From: Silvanigrella aquatica
Lineage (GTDB): Bacteria > Bdellovibrionota_B > Oligoflexia > Silvanigrellales > Silvanigrellaceae
Assembly (NCBI RefSeq): GCF_001907975.1
Contig: NZ_CP017834.1
Span: 2,668,106 to 2,732,105 of the forward strand
Length of the DNA stretch: 64,000 nt
Reading direction: 5' to 3'
The notes under the pieces are model-generated. The model ran no database searches. It was not told the origin of the DNA and was given only the letters and a program-made list of their open reading frames with translations. Positions 48,736 through 56,973 of this stretch are shown one piece after another (positions within the stretch are counted from its first letter, which is position 1; every line of letters starts with the position of its first letter). The position numbers and the translations under genes are program-made.

Positions 48736-48817
48736 CATTTTTATTTATATTCTATGTTTTATAAATATTATAAACACATCAAAAACAAAAGCATCGGAAT
48801 GTTTTTTAATATGGAGA

Positions 48818-49444
48818 TCAAATATTTGTATCGTCTTTATTTAAAAAGCTATTTTCATCTTGAATTAAAATTTTTTTTACTTTTAAATTTTGATATACAA
48901 TTTCAACTTGCTCTTCTGTTGAAAGGCATCCGTTTATAATACAGTCTGCTTTTAATTTTAATTGCTCATCAAAAAACAACGGTCTTGAATAATTTAAATA
49001 AAACTCAAGATCATCAATTAATTCTTCTTTGGTTTTATTTTCATTTTTAAAATCGCGCATTGTCCTACGCACTAACGAAATATCGAGCGGAACATCGATA
49101 TGCACTTGATAGTCAATGAATTGCCCCGTTTGCTCGTGTAATCTTCCTGGAGGAGCATCAAAAACAATAAAAGGCGTGGGAGGTATCACATTTTTAAAAA
49201 CAGGATGGACAATATGATTGCCCTTTTTTAATTCAAATAAAACATGCGCAAGACTCACATAATTAAATTCTTTATAATCGCTTCCTCTAAAATACCACTG
49301 CACATAATCATCAGGTGAGCTTGATATGTCATCAAAATCATCCCAAAACAAACAGGAAGCATTTAATTTTTGAGATAATTTTTTTGCCAGGGTTGTTTTT
49401 CCTGCGCCTGAAACACCGCTAAAACCTATAACTTTAATTTTCAT
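48818..49444 (-). CDS. Uridine-kinase-like P-loop kinase
   Basis: A 208-residue P-loop protein of the nucleoside/phosphoribulokinase-like group. It starts KIKVIGFSGVSGAGKTTLAK (Walker A GVSGAGKTT) and continues CLFWDDFDD, where the acidic pair matches the substrate/metal site of uridine kinases. VHIDVPLDISLVRRTMRDF fits the LID/Arg region. The exact substrate is unknown; nicotinamide riboside, uridine or another small molecule are possible. AGGCGG lies 5 nt before the ATG. A repeat-encoded short frame ends 1 nt before this start. Downstream on the same strand is the giant gene. Confidence 0.75.
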   Translation of the reverse strand: MKIKVIGFSGVSGAGKTTLAKKLSQKLNASCLFWDDFDDISSSPDDYVQWYFRGSDYKEFNYVSLAHVLFELKKGNHIVHPVFKNVIPPTPFIVFDAPPGRLHEQTGQFIDYQVHIDVPLDISLVRRTMRDFKNENKTKEELIDDLEFYLNYSRPLFFDEQLKLKADCIINGCLSTEEQVEIVYQNLKVKKILIQDENSFLNKDDTNI

Positions 49445-49445
49445 T

Positions 49446-49553
49446 TTACCGCCTATATATAAAATACATTTTTATATACATTTTTATATACATTTTTATA
49501 TACATTTTTATATACATTTTTATATACATTTTTATATACATTTTTATATACAT
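49446..49553 (-). CDS. Possible leader peptide made of MYIK repeats
   Basis: The 12-bp repeat read on the minus strand gives ATG-TAT-ATA-AAA seven times, then MYFIYRR and a TAA stop one base from the kinase ATG. The first ATG overlaps the end of the upstream hydrolase gene. Because the unit is divisible by three, copy-number change would keep the frame. No ribosome site precedes the first ATG. It may be a coupling peptide or pure chance of the repeat. Confidence 0.3.
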   Translation of the reverse strand: MYIKMYIKMYIKMYIKMYIKMYIKMYIKMYFIYRR

Positions 49554-49555
49554 TT
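49464..49555. repeat. 12-bp tandem repeat, about 7.7 copies
   Basis: Unit ATACATTTTTAT repeated seven times without a mismatch plus eight bases. It covers the end of the hydrolase gene (its stop codon lies within) and the leader of the kinase gene. Perfect identity suggests active slippage. Confidence 0.95.
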
Positions 49556-50656
49556 CAAACACGACATTACATTGAAATTTTTACTATTAAGCAAATTTGA
49601 AAGTCTAAAAAGTTCGCCAGGAGCATATTTTTTTGTAACCCATTTTTCTTTTCTTGAAACTTCATTAGCAATAATTCTATTACTTAATTTAGAAATGCGA
49701 TCTTTATCAGTATATCGGTCTTGATATTGGTAAATAGAATCGGTTTTAAGATTAACTTCATTATAAAAAATGAAGTTTGAATTATCACTGCAATAAAATG
49801 GAATTTTATTTATACAATGAGCAATTTGATTATATACCTTATGACCAGCACCATGATTTATTCCCATGTTTTTATAATATCTATATGCAATTTGCCTATG
49901 ATCTGCATACATAAAATAAATCTCTGCTTCCGTATTTTTAGAAAAATACAAAGGTCGATCATAATATTGTATATTATCTAACAAGGGAAGTTGTGGTTTA
50001 AATAAAATTCTTTTTTCATTACAAGCATAAAAAATTTTTGCGTGATAAACATTTTCACCAATTTTAAAAGGATTTATTTTATTATTTCTTATAAAATGAT
50101 CTCTAAAATTTGGGTGATTTTTGATTTTCGAATAGTCAGAACCCGCAACAGGATCAATTAAAAAAAGAAAAATTCTATTCCCTGGTCTTAATTTTGATAA
50201 TTTTTTAGAAAATGAAATTGCTGTAATAGCTCCACGGCTATATCCGATGATAATGTGGTTATCTTTTTTTGAGTAGCTTAATTGTGCGGCACAACTCAAA
50301 GCTTTTGCTTCATTATGCTCCCATCCATTTCCAAATAATTTATTCAGCGTATTAACATAATATGATTTATAGCCATTTAAAAATAAGGAATCAAAATTTG
50401 ACCTACCTGGTGTTGGATAGGGGATCCCATCATATTCTCCAGGATCAGCACCAGGACCTGGAAAATAAATTTTTACGCATCGATATTCTTTATTTTCTTT
50501 TAAAATCACACCCTGGCTATTAATGACTAATGAATTTGATTTATTGAATTCATATAATTCACCTACAACAGACTTACCTATTTCGATCTCTTGCTTACTG
50601 TTTAAATTGCTTCCAGTTCCATCAAAAAAATAAGTGATATACTTATTATCAATCAT
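49544..50656 (-). CDS. Alpha/beta-hydrolase with GxSRGA motif (DUF2235/Tle1-like)
   Basis: A 370-residue protein without a signal peptide. YITYFFDGTGSN near the start and HIIIGYSRGAITA with the putative nucleophile Ser correspond to the two hallmarks of the DUF2235 group, which includes type VI secretion phospholipase effectors (Tle1). A later FLFLIDPVAGSD offers the Asp, and HGAGHK may offer the His. The Gly-rich loop FPGPGADPGEYDG follows the first motif. Lipase activity is inferred. The ATG with GAGG at 9 nt was chosen over upstream ATGs. The last codons run into the 12-bp repeat. No VgrG, PAAR or immunity gene is adjacent. Confidence 0.6.
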   Translation of the reverse strand: MIDNKYITYFFDGTGSNLNSKQEIEIGKSVVGELYEFNKSNSLVINSQGVILKENKEYRCVKIYFPGPGADPGEYDGIPYPTPGRSNFDSLFLNGYKSYYVNTLNKLFGNGWEHNEAKALSCAAQLSYSKKDNHIIIGYSRGAITAISFSKKLSKLRPGNRIFLFLIDPVAGSDYSKIKNHPNFRDHFIRNNKINPFKIGENVYHAKIFYACNEKRILFKPQLPLLDNIQYYDRPLYFSKNTEAEIYFMYADHRQIAYRYYKNMGINHGAGHKVYNQIAHCINKIPFYCSDNSNFIFYNEVNLKTDSIYQYQDRYTDKDRISKLSNRIIANEVSRKEKWVTKKYAPGELFRLSNLLNSKNFNVMSCLKCI

Positions 50657-50900
50657 CAGCATGAACCTCAAATACACTTCTAAAAAAATGATTTAATTAA
50701 TAAATGAAATGCTAATTTATTTATTAAAATATATTTAAAATTTTATTTTTTAAGGCTTGTATAGCCTTTTTTAAAATATACAAAAATTAATTTAAAATTT
50801 CAAATTTTTAGAAATATAGCAAATATAACATAATATATTTATAGCAATTAATCAAATATAATGATTTATTCCATTAAATAGTTTGAAAAAATAATTATTT

Positions 50901-50936
50901 CAAAAAAAAAACCCCGCATCACAAAATGCGGGGTTT
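50901..50936 (-). terminator. Terminator of rho
   Basis: On the minus strand AAACCCCGCAT, a 6-nt loop, ATGCGGGGTTT, then a run of T. It lies 20 bp after the rho stop. Confidence 0.9.
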
Positions 50937-50955
50937 GAAATTAAAAGGTAACAAT

Positions 50956-52788
50956 TTAACCATTCATACTATTTAAAAAGTCATCATTGGTTTCGGAGCG
51001 TTCAAAACGCTGGAGCAAGAATTCCATAGACTCAATAGGCGACATAGGGTGAAGCACCTTGCGGAGTACCCAAAGACGATTGAGAGTTTCGCGAGCCAAA
51101 AGAAGATCTTCACGACGCGTAGCACTCTTATTGATGTCAATAGCAGGGAACACACGGCGTTCTGCCAAGCGGCGATCGAGAACGAGTTCCATGTTACCTG
51201 TGCCCTTGAACTCTTCAAAAATAACTTCGTCCATACGGCTTCCGGTATCGATAAGAGCTGTTGCAATAATGGTTAAGCTTCCGCCTTCTTCCACATTACG
51301 TGCGGCACCAAAGAAACGCTTTGGTTTATGAAGAGCATTGGCATCCACACCACCGGTTAATATTTTACCGCTCGGAGGAACGACGCTGTTGTAAGCGCGC
51401 GCAAGACGAGTGATAGAGTCGAGCAAAATGACCACATCTTTTTTGTGCTCAACCAACCTTTTTGCTTTTTCAATAACCATTTCAGCGACTTGTACGTGAC
51501 GTTGAGCAGGCTCATCGAAGGTACTGCTCACGACTTCACCACGGACAGAGCGTTCCATATCGGTAACTTCCTCGGGACGCTCGTCAATAAGAAGTACAAT
51601 AAGCACAGCTTCAGGGTGATTTTGCGCAATAGAATTCGCAATATTTTGCAGCAAAATTGTTTTACCTGTTTTAGGAGGCGCCACAATAAGAGCACGCTGC
51701 CCTTTTCCAATAGGAGCAAAAAGGTCGATTAGACGTGTGCTGTAAATTTGCGGATCGATTTCTAATTTAAAACGGAAATCGGGGTGAATTGTTGTTAAGT
51801 TATCAAATAATATTTTTTCACCTGTAAAGTCGGGAGTTTCCCCATTTACAGATTCTACTTTTAACAACGCAAAGTAACGTTCATTATCCTTTGGTGGACG
51901 AATTTGTCCTGATACCGTATCGCCTGTACGTAAATTAAAACGACGAATTTGCGATGGAGAAACATAGATATCATCAGGCCCAGGCAAATAATTGTAGTCG
52001 GGAGCTCTTAAAAACCCAAAACCATCCGGCAAGGTTTCAAGAACACCTTCAGAATAAACCACACCATTGCGGACAGCTTGAGCCTCTAGAAGTGAGAAAA
52101 CAAGATCCTGTTTTCTTAAGTTTGCTGCGCCATCAATGCCCATTTCCTTAGCCATATGAACTAAATCGCTAATATGTTTTTCTTTAAGCTCTTTTAAGTT
52201 CATAACAGGAACTTCTGAATTAAATTCAGGTTCCTTTTCATCGGCACCACTTTGCACCGGACGTGAAGATTCAGGTCTTCTCGCTGTGGTGTAATTATTG
52301 CGCGGCATTTGCTGAGAATGACTATTTTGTCCTTGAAACGAACGGTTTGGCTGCTGATGGGAGCTTGTTTGTGACTGCTGCTGCATAGCGGGCGAAGCGG
52401 GATGCACCGTAGAACCTCCTCCTGCATTCATTGAAGTCTGTGGGGAGCCCATCCTGTTAGGAGGAGGAGTTCCCATACCAAAGGGCGTCGTGCGCGGCGT
52501 AAAACTCGAATTGGAAGACATGCTATTGCTTTGAGATGAAGAAGACGAAGACATGTTTGATGGATCTTTTGATCTCGTAAAAACGCGTCTTGACGGGGTA
52601 TACGTAGAAATTCCTTCACCATCGGAATCAGTTTGCGAACTAGAAGCTGAAGAAGAGGCATTTTCATTGAAAAGCGTACTTTCTTCGGGAGTTCTACGAA
52701 TATAGCGTCGCGTTGTTGTATTTGTTGTACGTTTACGAGGGGAAGGAGACTCATTATCGAAGTCATCATTATTTTTGTCATCTACCAT
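50956..52788 (-). CDS. rho: Transcription termination factor Rho with long disordered N-terminus
   Basis: Hexameric RNA helicase that ends transcription. The Rho core occupies residues about 196-610: N-terminal helical domain ([20 protein letters not shown]), RNA-binding OB fold ([20 protein letters not shown]), Walker A ([13 protein letters not shown]), [17 protein letters not shown], the Q-loop and R-loop region ([20 protein letters not shown]). Residues 1-195 are a Ser/Asn/Gln/Pro-rich disordered segment absent from E. coli Rho (419). Start MVDDK has GGAA about 9 nt upstream; a longer frame lacks a site and is Phe-rich nonsense. The gene stands alone and ends in its own terminator. Confidence 0.96.
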   Translation of the reverse strand: MVDDKNNDDFDNESPSPRKRTTNTTTRRYIRRTPEESTLFNENASSSASSSQTDSDGEGISTYTPSRRVFTRSKDPSNMSSSSSSQSNSMSSNSSFTPRTTPFGMGTPPPNRMGSPQTSMNAGGGSTVHPASPAMQQQSQTSSHQQPNRSFQGQNSHSQQMPRNNYTTARRPESSRPVQSGADEKEPEFNSEVPVMNLKELKEKHISDLVHMAKEMGIDGAANLRKQDLVFSLLEAQAVRNGVVYSEGVLETLPDGFGFLRAPDYNYLPGPDDIYVSPSQIRRFNLRTGDTVSGQIRPPKDNERYFALLKVESVNGETPDFTGEKILFDNLTTIHPDFRFKLEIDPQIYSTRLIDLFAPIGKGQRALIVAPPKTGKTILLQNIANSIAQNHPEAVLIVLLIDERPEEVTDMERSVRGEVVSSTFDEPAQRHVQVAEMVIEKAKRLVEHKKDVVILLDSITRLARAYNSVVPPSGKILTGGVDANALHKPKRFFGAARNVEEGGSLTIIATALIDTGSRMDEVIFEEFKGTGNMELVLDRRLAERRVFPAIDINKSATRREDLLLARETLNRLWVLRKVLHPMSPIESMEFLLQRFERSETNDDFLNSMNG

Positions 52789-53138
52789 GCTAAATGATTC
52801 CAAAAGAAAAAAGTTGAAGAAATACTTAAAAAAAGAAGGGATTTTGGGCTGGCTGCGCCATAATACAAATGGGCGCTTATGAAAGCACACTTTTTTTTAA
52901 CAAGAATTCAATTGGCTGTCAACCCCTTCCCCCCTCGATGACATAACAAATAAGCTTTTTATAAATATTTTCATTTAAAAAATGACCTCTGAAGAGATTT
53001 TTTATTCTTTATATAAATAAATACAAAATAATTACAAAATAATGAAATTTCTTTTCACTTCAAACCGATAAGCCACTTTGTTGCTCACCTTCGTTTGGCT
53101 TTAGCCATTCACTTTAGGGAACAGTAAGGAGTATCGTT

Positions 53139-55118
53139 ATGAAAATATTGAATAAGTTTATAACTTTTTCAGCTCTTATTCTTTTCACCAGTTCTTGTGG
53201 CAAAGGAAATCTGCAGGGCAATAACACCGCCGTGGAGCAATCTAGCAAAATTGTAAGAAAAAAAGCGCTTGCTCAGTTTAGTGAAAACATGCAAATGCTC
53301 AATACACAAATAGATGAGCGGCTCGATAACATTGGTAAGGGTTTTAACAGTATCACAGGTCTGAATGTGGAAAGATGCCTTGAAAACGATGCATCTCAAT
53401 TCCGACTACAACCCTCTGCACAAGTTACTTATGAGGAAAATCTTTCTTCCAATCAATTACTCAATAAACTTGGCTTTGGTATTCAAGCCGATATTCCACT
53501 TCATGAAACAGGCGTTCCTGTCACTGTTTCTCCAGAAATTAATTATTCTAGAGAATCTGGGACATCAAGTTTGGCGAGAACTTATAATTTAACAATTGAA
53601 ATTACTAAAGGCTATGTTGAACTTGTTAAACAAAATCCCAATTCTGAATTTAGATTTAAAAAAGTTCACTATGATAACTTAAAATCTAAAAACGTAAACT
53701 TTTTTAATCTTTGCGGGGATCAAATTGTAATTAAACAAAAAGTTAAAGCACAACTTTTAATTACAACAAAATTTATCTTTGCGGATGCGAAAACAAAAGA
53801 GGAATTTGATGCATCTTTGGGTGCAAAAACACCACCTATATTTGGCGCCGCTAAAAAATCTAAAAAATCAAATCCGAGCAGCGCAAGTGCCAACGCGGGC
53901 AGAAATAACAACACTGCCACTGGTGGAAATAGCACTGCTTTAACTCCCGTAGATTCCAATACTGCTAATGATCAAATAAATCAAACTTTGAACGAAGAAC
54001 TTGATACGGAAACATGTGGTAAAGATGGATGTGATGGAGATGGTAAAGATGGTGGCTTTTCTATTGAAGCAAAAGCAAAATTTAACTCACTAAGTGCAGA
54101 AGTTCGCAAAAACACAACAATATCTATTAGAGCCATTCAACTTGGCGGAACTCCTTCGCAATTATCGAAAATCGTAAATTTCAATTGTTCTTTAGAGCAA
54201 GTGAATGTTTGTGATTCTTTATTTCGTCAATTTAAAAATTATGCGGCAAAGGACTTTCCAAACCAATTAAAAGATGAAATAAACAATAGAGATGTAAATA
54301 GCAATAATAAATTTTATTACAGCGACTCAACAAAAGTGCTTTATAGCAACAAAGCAATTGTTAATAATGAAAATCAATTAATTAATGATGTTATTTCAAA
54401 CTATAGCGATACAAGTCCAAGTTTTATAAACTTTAAATATAAAATACAACAAGATTTTAAGTCAAATCATATTCATTACATAAAAGCAGTAGACATATTA
54501 GCAAAAGATTCCTATAAAAATCTTGCTAATGATGAAAGAAAACTTGTTAAAGAAACAAAAGAAAATGCTCAATATAATATTACTCAGCTCTTAAATTTAA
54601 TAAATAAATGTTTTTCCGATACAGTGACTTGTCAAAAAAATTATGCCGAACTAAAGAAGTCTGCTATTAAAAAAGATGGCTTCTACAGAGAATTCAATGA
54701 AGAATTCGATGATATTAAAGCTTGGAAATTAATAAGTAGCACTGAAGCAGAATGGAAACCACCACGCTATACACCCGGTAATGTCATTTTTATCTCCGAC
54801 CGTATGACTGGTGATTTTATGAAATCTTCAAATTTAAGAGGATACAGTCAATTTTTCTTCAAATATATAGATACCAATAATAATAAAATTACAAGCAAGA
54901 AATTCGGAGGAATTAGTTTAACAACATCATTCCGTTGCTACAATGCAACAAGTGATGCCTTAGGTTGGATTTGGTTCCATGAAATTAGCCCTTATGATGT
55001 TAGACCTGTTACCGATCCTGTTGTAAATTACTGCGATCCAGCCACAGTATTTGCTTGTACCCATAATAGTGACTTGCAACAGCTAAAGAAATTTAGAATT
55101 GAATTTTGGGCTCAGTAA
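53139..55118 (+). CDS. Lipoprotein with MACPF (perforin)-like features
   Basis: A 659-residue exported protein with a lipobox (ILFTSSC, Cys20). Like MACPF proteins it begins with a GxGxN-type element ending in Cys (NIGKGFNSITGLNVERCLE). Later it has FFNLCGDQIVIKQKVKAQL in place of the family GTH-strand, followed by an FSIEAKAKFNSLSAEVRKN segment and IRAIQLGGTPSQL, matching the beta-sheet and GG bend. Between these lies a Gly/Asp-rich linker with CGKDGCDGDGKDGG. The C-terminal 150 residues (EEFDDIKAWKL to EFWAQ) form an unknown Cys-paired domain. MACPF is inferred from motif order; a structural search is needed. Site GGAG before the ATG. Confidence 0.5.
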   Translation: MKILNKFITFSALILFTSSCGKGNLQGNNTAVEQSSKIVRKKALAQFSENMQMLNTQIDERLDNIGKGFNSITGLNVERCLENDASQFRLQPSAQVTYEENLSSNQLLNKLGFGIQADIPLHETGVPVTVSPEINYSRESGTSSLARTYNLTIEITKGYVELVKQNPNSEFRFKKVHYDNLKSKNVNFFNLCGDQIVIKQKVKAQLLITTKFIFADAKTKEEFDASLGAKTPPIFGAAKKSKKSNPSSASANAGRNNNTATGGNSTALTPVDSNTANDQINQTLNEELDTETCGKDGCDGDGKDGGFSIEAKAKFNSLSAEVRKNTTISIRAIQLGGTPSQLSKIVNFNCSLEQVNVCDSLFRQFKNYAAKDFPNQLKDEINNRDVNSNNKFYYSDSTKVLYSNKAIVNNENQLINDVISNYSDTSPSFINFKYKIQQDFKSNHIHYIKAVDILAKDSYKNLANDERKLVKETKENAQYNITQLLNLINKCFSDTVTCQKNYAELKKSAIKKDGFYREFNEEFDDIKAWKLISSTEAEWKPPRYTPGNVIFISDRMTGDFMKSSNLRGYSQFFFKYIDTNNNKITSKKFGGISLTTSFRCYNATSDALGWIWFHEISPYDVRPVTDPVVNYCDPATVFACTHNSDLQQLKKFRIEFWAQ

Positions 55119-55181
55119 TACTAAATTTCAATACGAAATGAAGGCACAAAAGATTGAGGTTGTAAATGTACGACCTCAATC

Positions 55182-56426
55182 TCATTTTTGTAACCATTCT
55201 GCCTGCGTTTTAGAAAATACTTCTTTTATGGTATCAATGGCAAATTGCATACTTGCTTCTTCCATCACCAAAGGAGGAGCAAATCGAATGGTGAAATCAT
55301 GTGTTTCTTTAGCTAAAATACCTCGTTCTTGAAGCAATTCACTGTAAAAACGTCCTTTGCCTGCATTGTGCTGAATTTCAATAGCATTGAGAAGCCCCTT
55401 TCCACGAACATCTTTAACAACTTTCGTTGGCAAATTTGCTAACCCATCTCGAAATTTATTACCCAGATCGTATGCTCTTTCAGGAAGTTTTTCTTCAACA
55501 ATAATTTTTAATGCCGTCTGTGATAACGCACATGCCATAGAATTTCCACCAAATGTGGAGCCATGATCCCCTGGCTTTAATATATTAAATACCTCATTAT
55601 ATCCTACAACTGCTGAAATAGGATAATAAGCGCCTCCTAATGCTTTTCCTAAAATAATAAGATCGGGTTTACAGTTTTCATATTGGTGAGCAAATAATTT
55701 ACCTGCTCTTCCTAATCCCGTTTGGATTTCATCTGCAATACATAAAATATTGTGTTTTTTACAAACTTGGCTCACAGCCTCTAAATAGCCCTTGGGCGGA
55801 ACAATAATTCCAGCTTCCCCTTGAATAGGTTCAAATAAAAAACCCACAGTATTTGGAGTAATGGCGCTTTCAAGAGCCTGCGCATCACCATAAGGAATAG
55901 AACGAAAACCTCCACAATAGGGTCCAAAATCGTCCTTATATTGAGGTTCACTGGAAAAGCTGACAATGGTTGTGGTACGCCCATGAAAATTATGATCGCA
56001 AACAATAATTTCTGCTTTATGCCTCGGAATTTGTTTTACGGTATAACCCCATTTGCGCGCAATTTTGATTGCTGTTTCCACAGCTTCAGCGCCCGTATTC
56101 ATAGGAAGGGCTTTATCCATCCCACAAAGTTGTGTCAGCTGCTCTAGCCAAGGCCCCATTTGATCGTTATGAAAAGCTCTTGAAGTTAAAGTAATACGGC
56201 CTGCTTGCTCGTGTAATGTTTTTTGAAGTTTAGGATGGCAATGACCTTGATTAACTGCGCTATAAGCGCTCAACATATCAAGATATTTTTTTCCATTAAT
56301 GTCCCATACCCATTCGCCAGATCCCTTAGTAATCACGACATTTAAAGGATGATAATTATGGGCACCAAATTTATCAGCCAAATCAATAAACTTTTTTGAA
56401 ATTTCAGAAGCATTTTGGTTTGTCAT
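55182..56426 (-). CDS. rocD: Ornithine aminotransferase
   Basis: PLP enzyme that converts ornithine and 2-oxoglutarate to glutamate semialdehyde and glutamate. 414 residues of the class-III fold: GAHNYHPLNVVITKGSGEWV, DMLSAYSAVNQGHCHPKL, MNTGAEAVETAIKIARKWGY, the cofactor Asp in CIADEIQTGLGRAGKLFAHQ and the Schiff-base Lys in LILGKALGGAYYPISAV. The start has AAGG at 8 nt. It would feed arginine/ornithine breakdown into proline and glutamate. No other arginine gene adjoins it. Confidence 0.94.
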   Translation of the reverse strand: MTNQNASEISKKFIDLADKFGAHNYHPLNVVITKGSGEWVWDINGKKYLDMLSAYSAVNQGHCHPKLQKTLHEQAGRITLTSRAFHNDQMGPWLEQLTQLCGMDKALPMNTGAEAVETAIKIARKWGYTVKQIPRHKAEIIVCDHNFHGRTTTIVSFSSEPQYKDDFGPYCGGFRSIPYGDAQALESAITPNTVGFLFEPIQGEAGIIVPPKGYLEAVSQVCKKHNILCIADEIQTGLGRAGKLFAHQYENCKPDLIILGKALGGAYYPISAVVGYNEVFNILKPGDHGSTFGGNSMACALSQTALKIIVEEKLPERAYDLGNKFRDGLANLPTKVVKDVRGKGLLNAIEIQHNAGKGRFYSELLQERGILAKETHDFTIRFAPPLVMEEASMQFAIDTIKEVFSKTQAEWLQK

Positions 56427-56527
56427 GAGCTTACCTTTATTCTATGTGTGTTTCATAGGGAAAAAACAATACGCTTACCTATATATAGCTTTGTTTTTTA
56501 TGATAGCCAACCATTAGGAAACAAAAA

Positions 56528-56935
56528 ATGGACAATAAATTTTATCCTTACCAAGAGCAAAAGAGACAAAAATTTTGCTGGATACACATTTCTGAAATTA
56601 AAGCTTTTCTTTTTTTAGGTGCGAATGAATTTGAAGAAAAAATAGGACATAATTTAACAATTAACTTATCAATTAAAATAAATTACCTAAATACACATGA
56701 CAAATTAGAAAACACTGTTGATTATGGTGCTGTTTGTGAACATATTACTGGAAAAATCAAAGAATTAAAAAAAGTAAAATTATTAGAATTTTTAGCAGAA
56801 CAACTTTTAATTTCAATTGGTGAAAAATTTAAAGATATTTTAACTGCAAAAATTTCAATTGAAAAAGCTTTTGTTCCTTTAAAAAATTTTACTGGCAAAG
56901 TAAAAATTGAAGCTGAAAAAGATTATTACTCATAA
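56528..56935 (+). CDS. folB: Dihydroneopterin aldolase family protein (FolB-like)
   Basis: Folate-pathway enzyme that releases glycolaldehyde from dihydroneopterin. 135 residues: IKAFLFLGANEFEEKIGHNL includes the substrate-binding Glu, TVDYGAVCEHI and LLEFLAEQLL are family motifs, and the late KAFVPLKNF includes the catalytic-type Lys. A basic N-terminal segment precedes the fold. No other fol gene adjoins it. FolX or another T-fold member cannot be excluded. Confidence 0.82.
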   Translation: MDNKFYPYQEQKRQKFCWIHISEIKAFLFLGANEFEEKIGHNLTINLSIKINYLNTHDKLENTVDYGAVCEHITGKIKELKKVKLLEFLAEQLLISIGEKFKDILTAKISIEKAFVPLKNFTGKVKIEAEKDYYS

Positions 56936-56936
56936 G

Positions 56937-56965
56937 AAAAAGGCTAGTCTATGACTAGCCTTTTT
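56937..56965. terminator. Bidirectional terminator between folB and rpoD
   Basis: AAAAAGGCTAGTC, TAT, GACTAGCCTTTTT, a perfect 13-bp stem with A and T tracts at both sides. It ends the convergent folB and rpoD transcripts. Confidence 0.93.
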
Positions 56966-56973
56966 AAGTTTTT

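Larger units (their letters stand above)
48508..48817. other. Regulatory-looking intergenic region before the giant gene
   Basis: About 310 bp of extreme AT content between the giant gene and the end of the kinase gene, both on the minus strand. It has no gene but holds the 15-bp inverted repeat and three ATTAC-N5-GTAAT sites listed separately, probably the control region of the giant gene. Confidence 0.6.

Noticed and set aside
49453..49560. CRISPR-like array
   Set aside because: The repeat unit is 12 bp with no spacers; it is a simple tandem repeat.
53720..53959. 79-codon minus-strand frame inside the perforin-like gene
   Set aside because: Complement of the Ala/Lys/Asn-rich linker, hydrophobic only because of the complementary codons.
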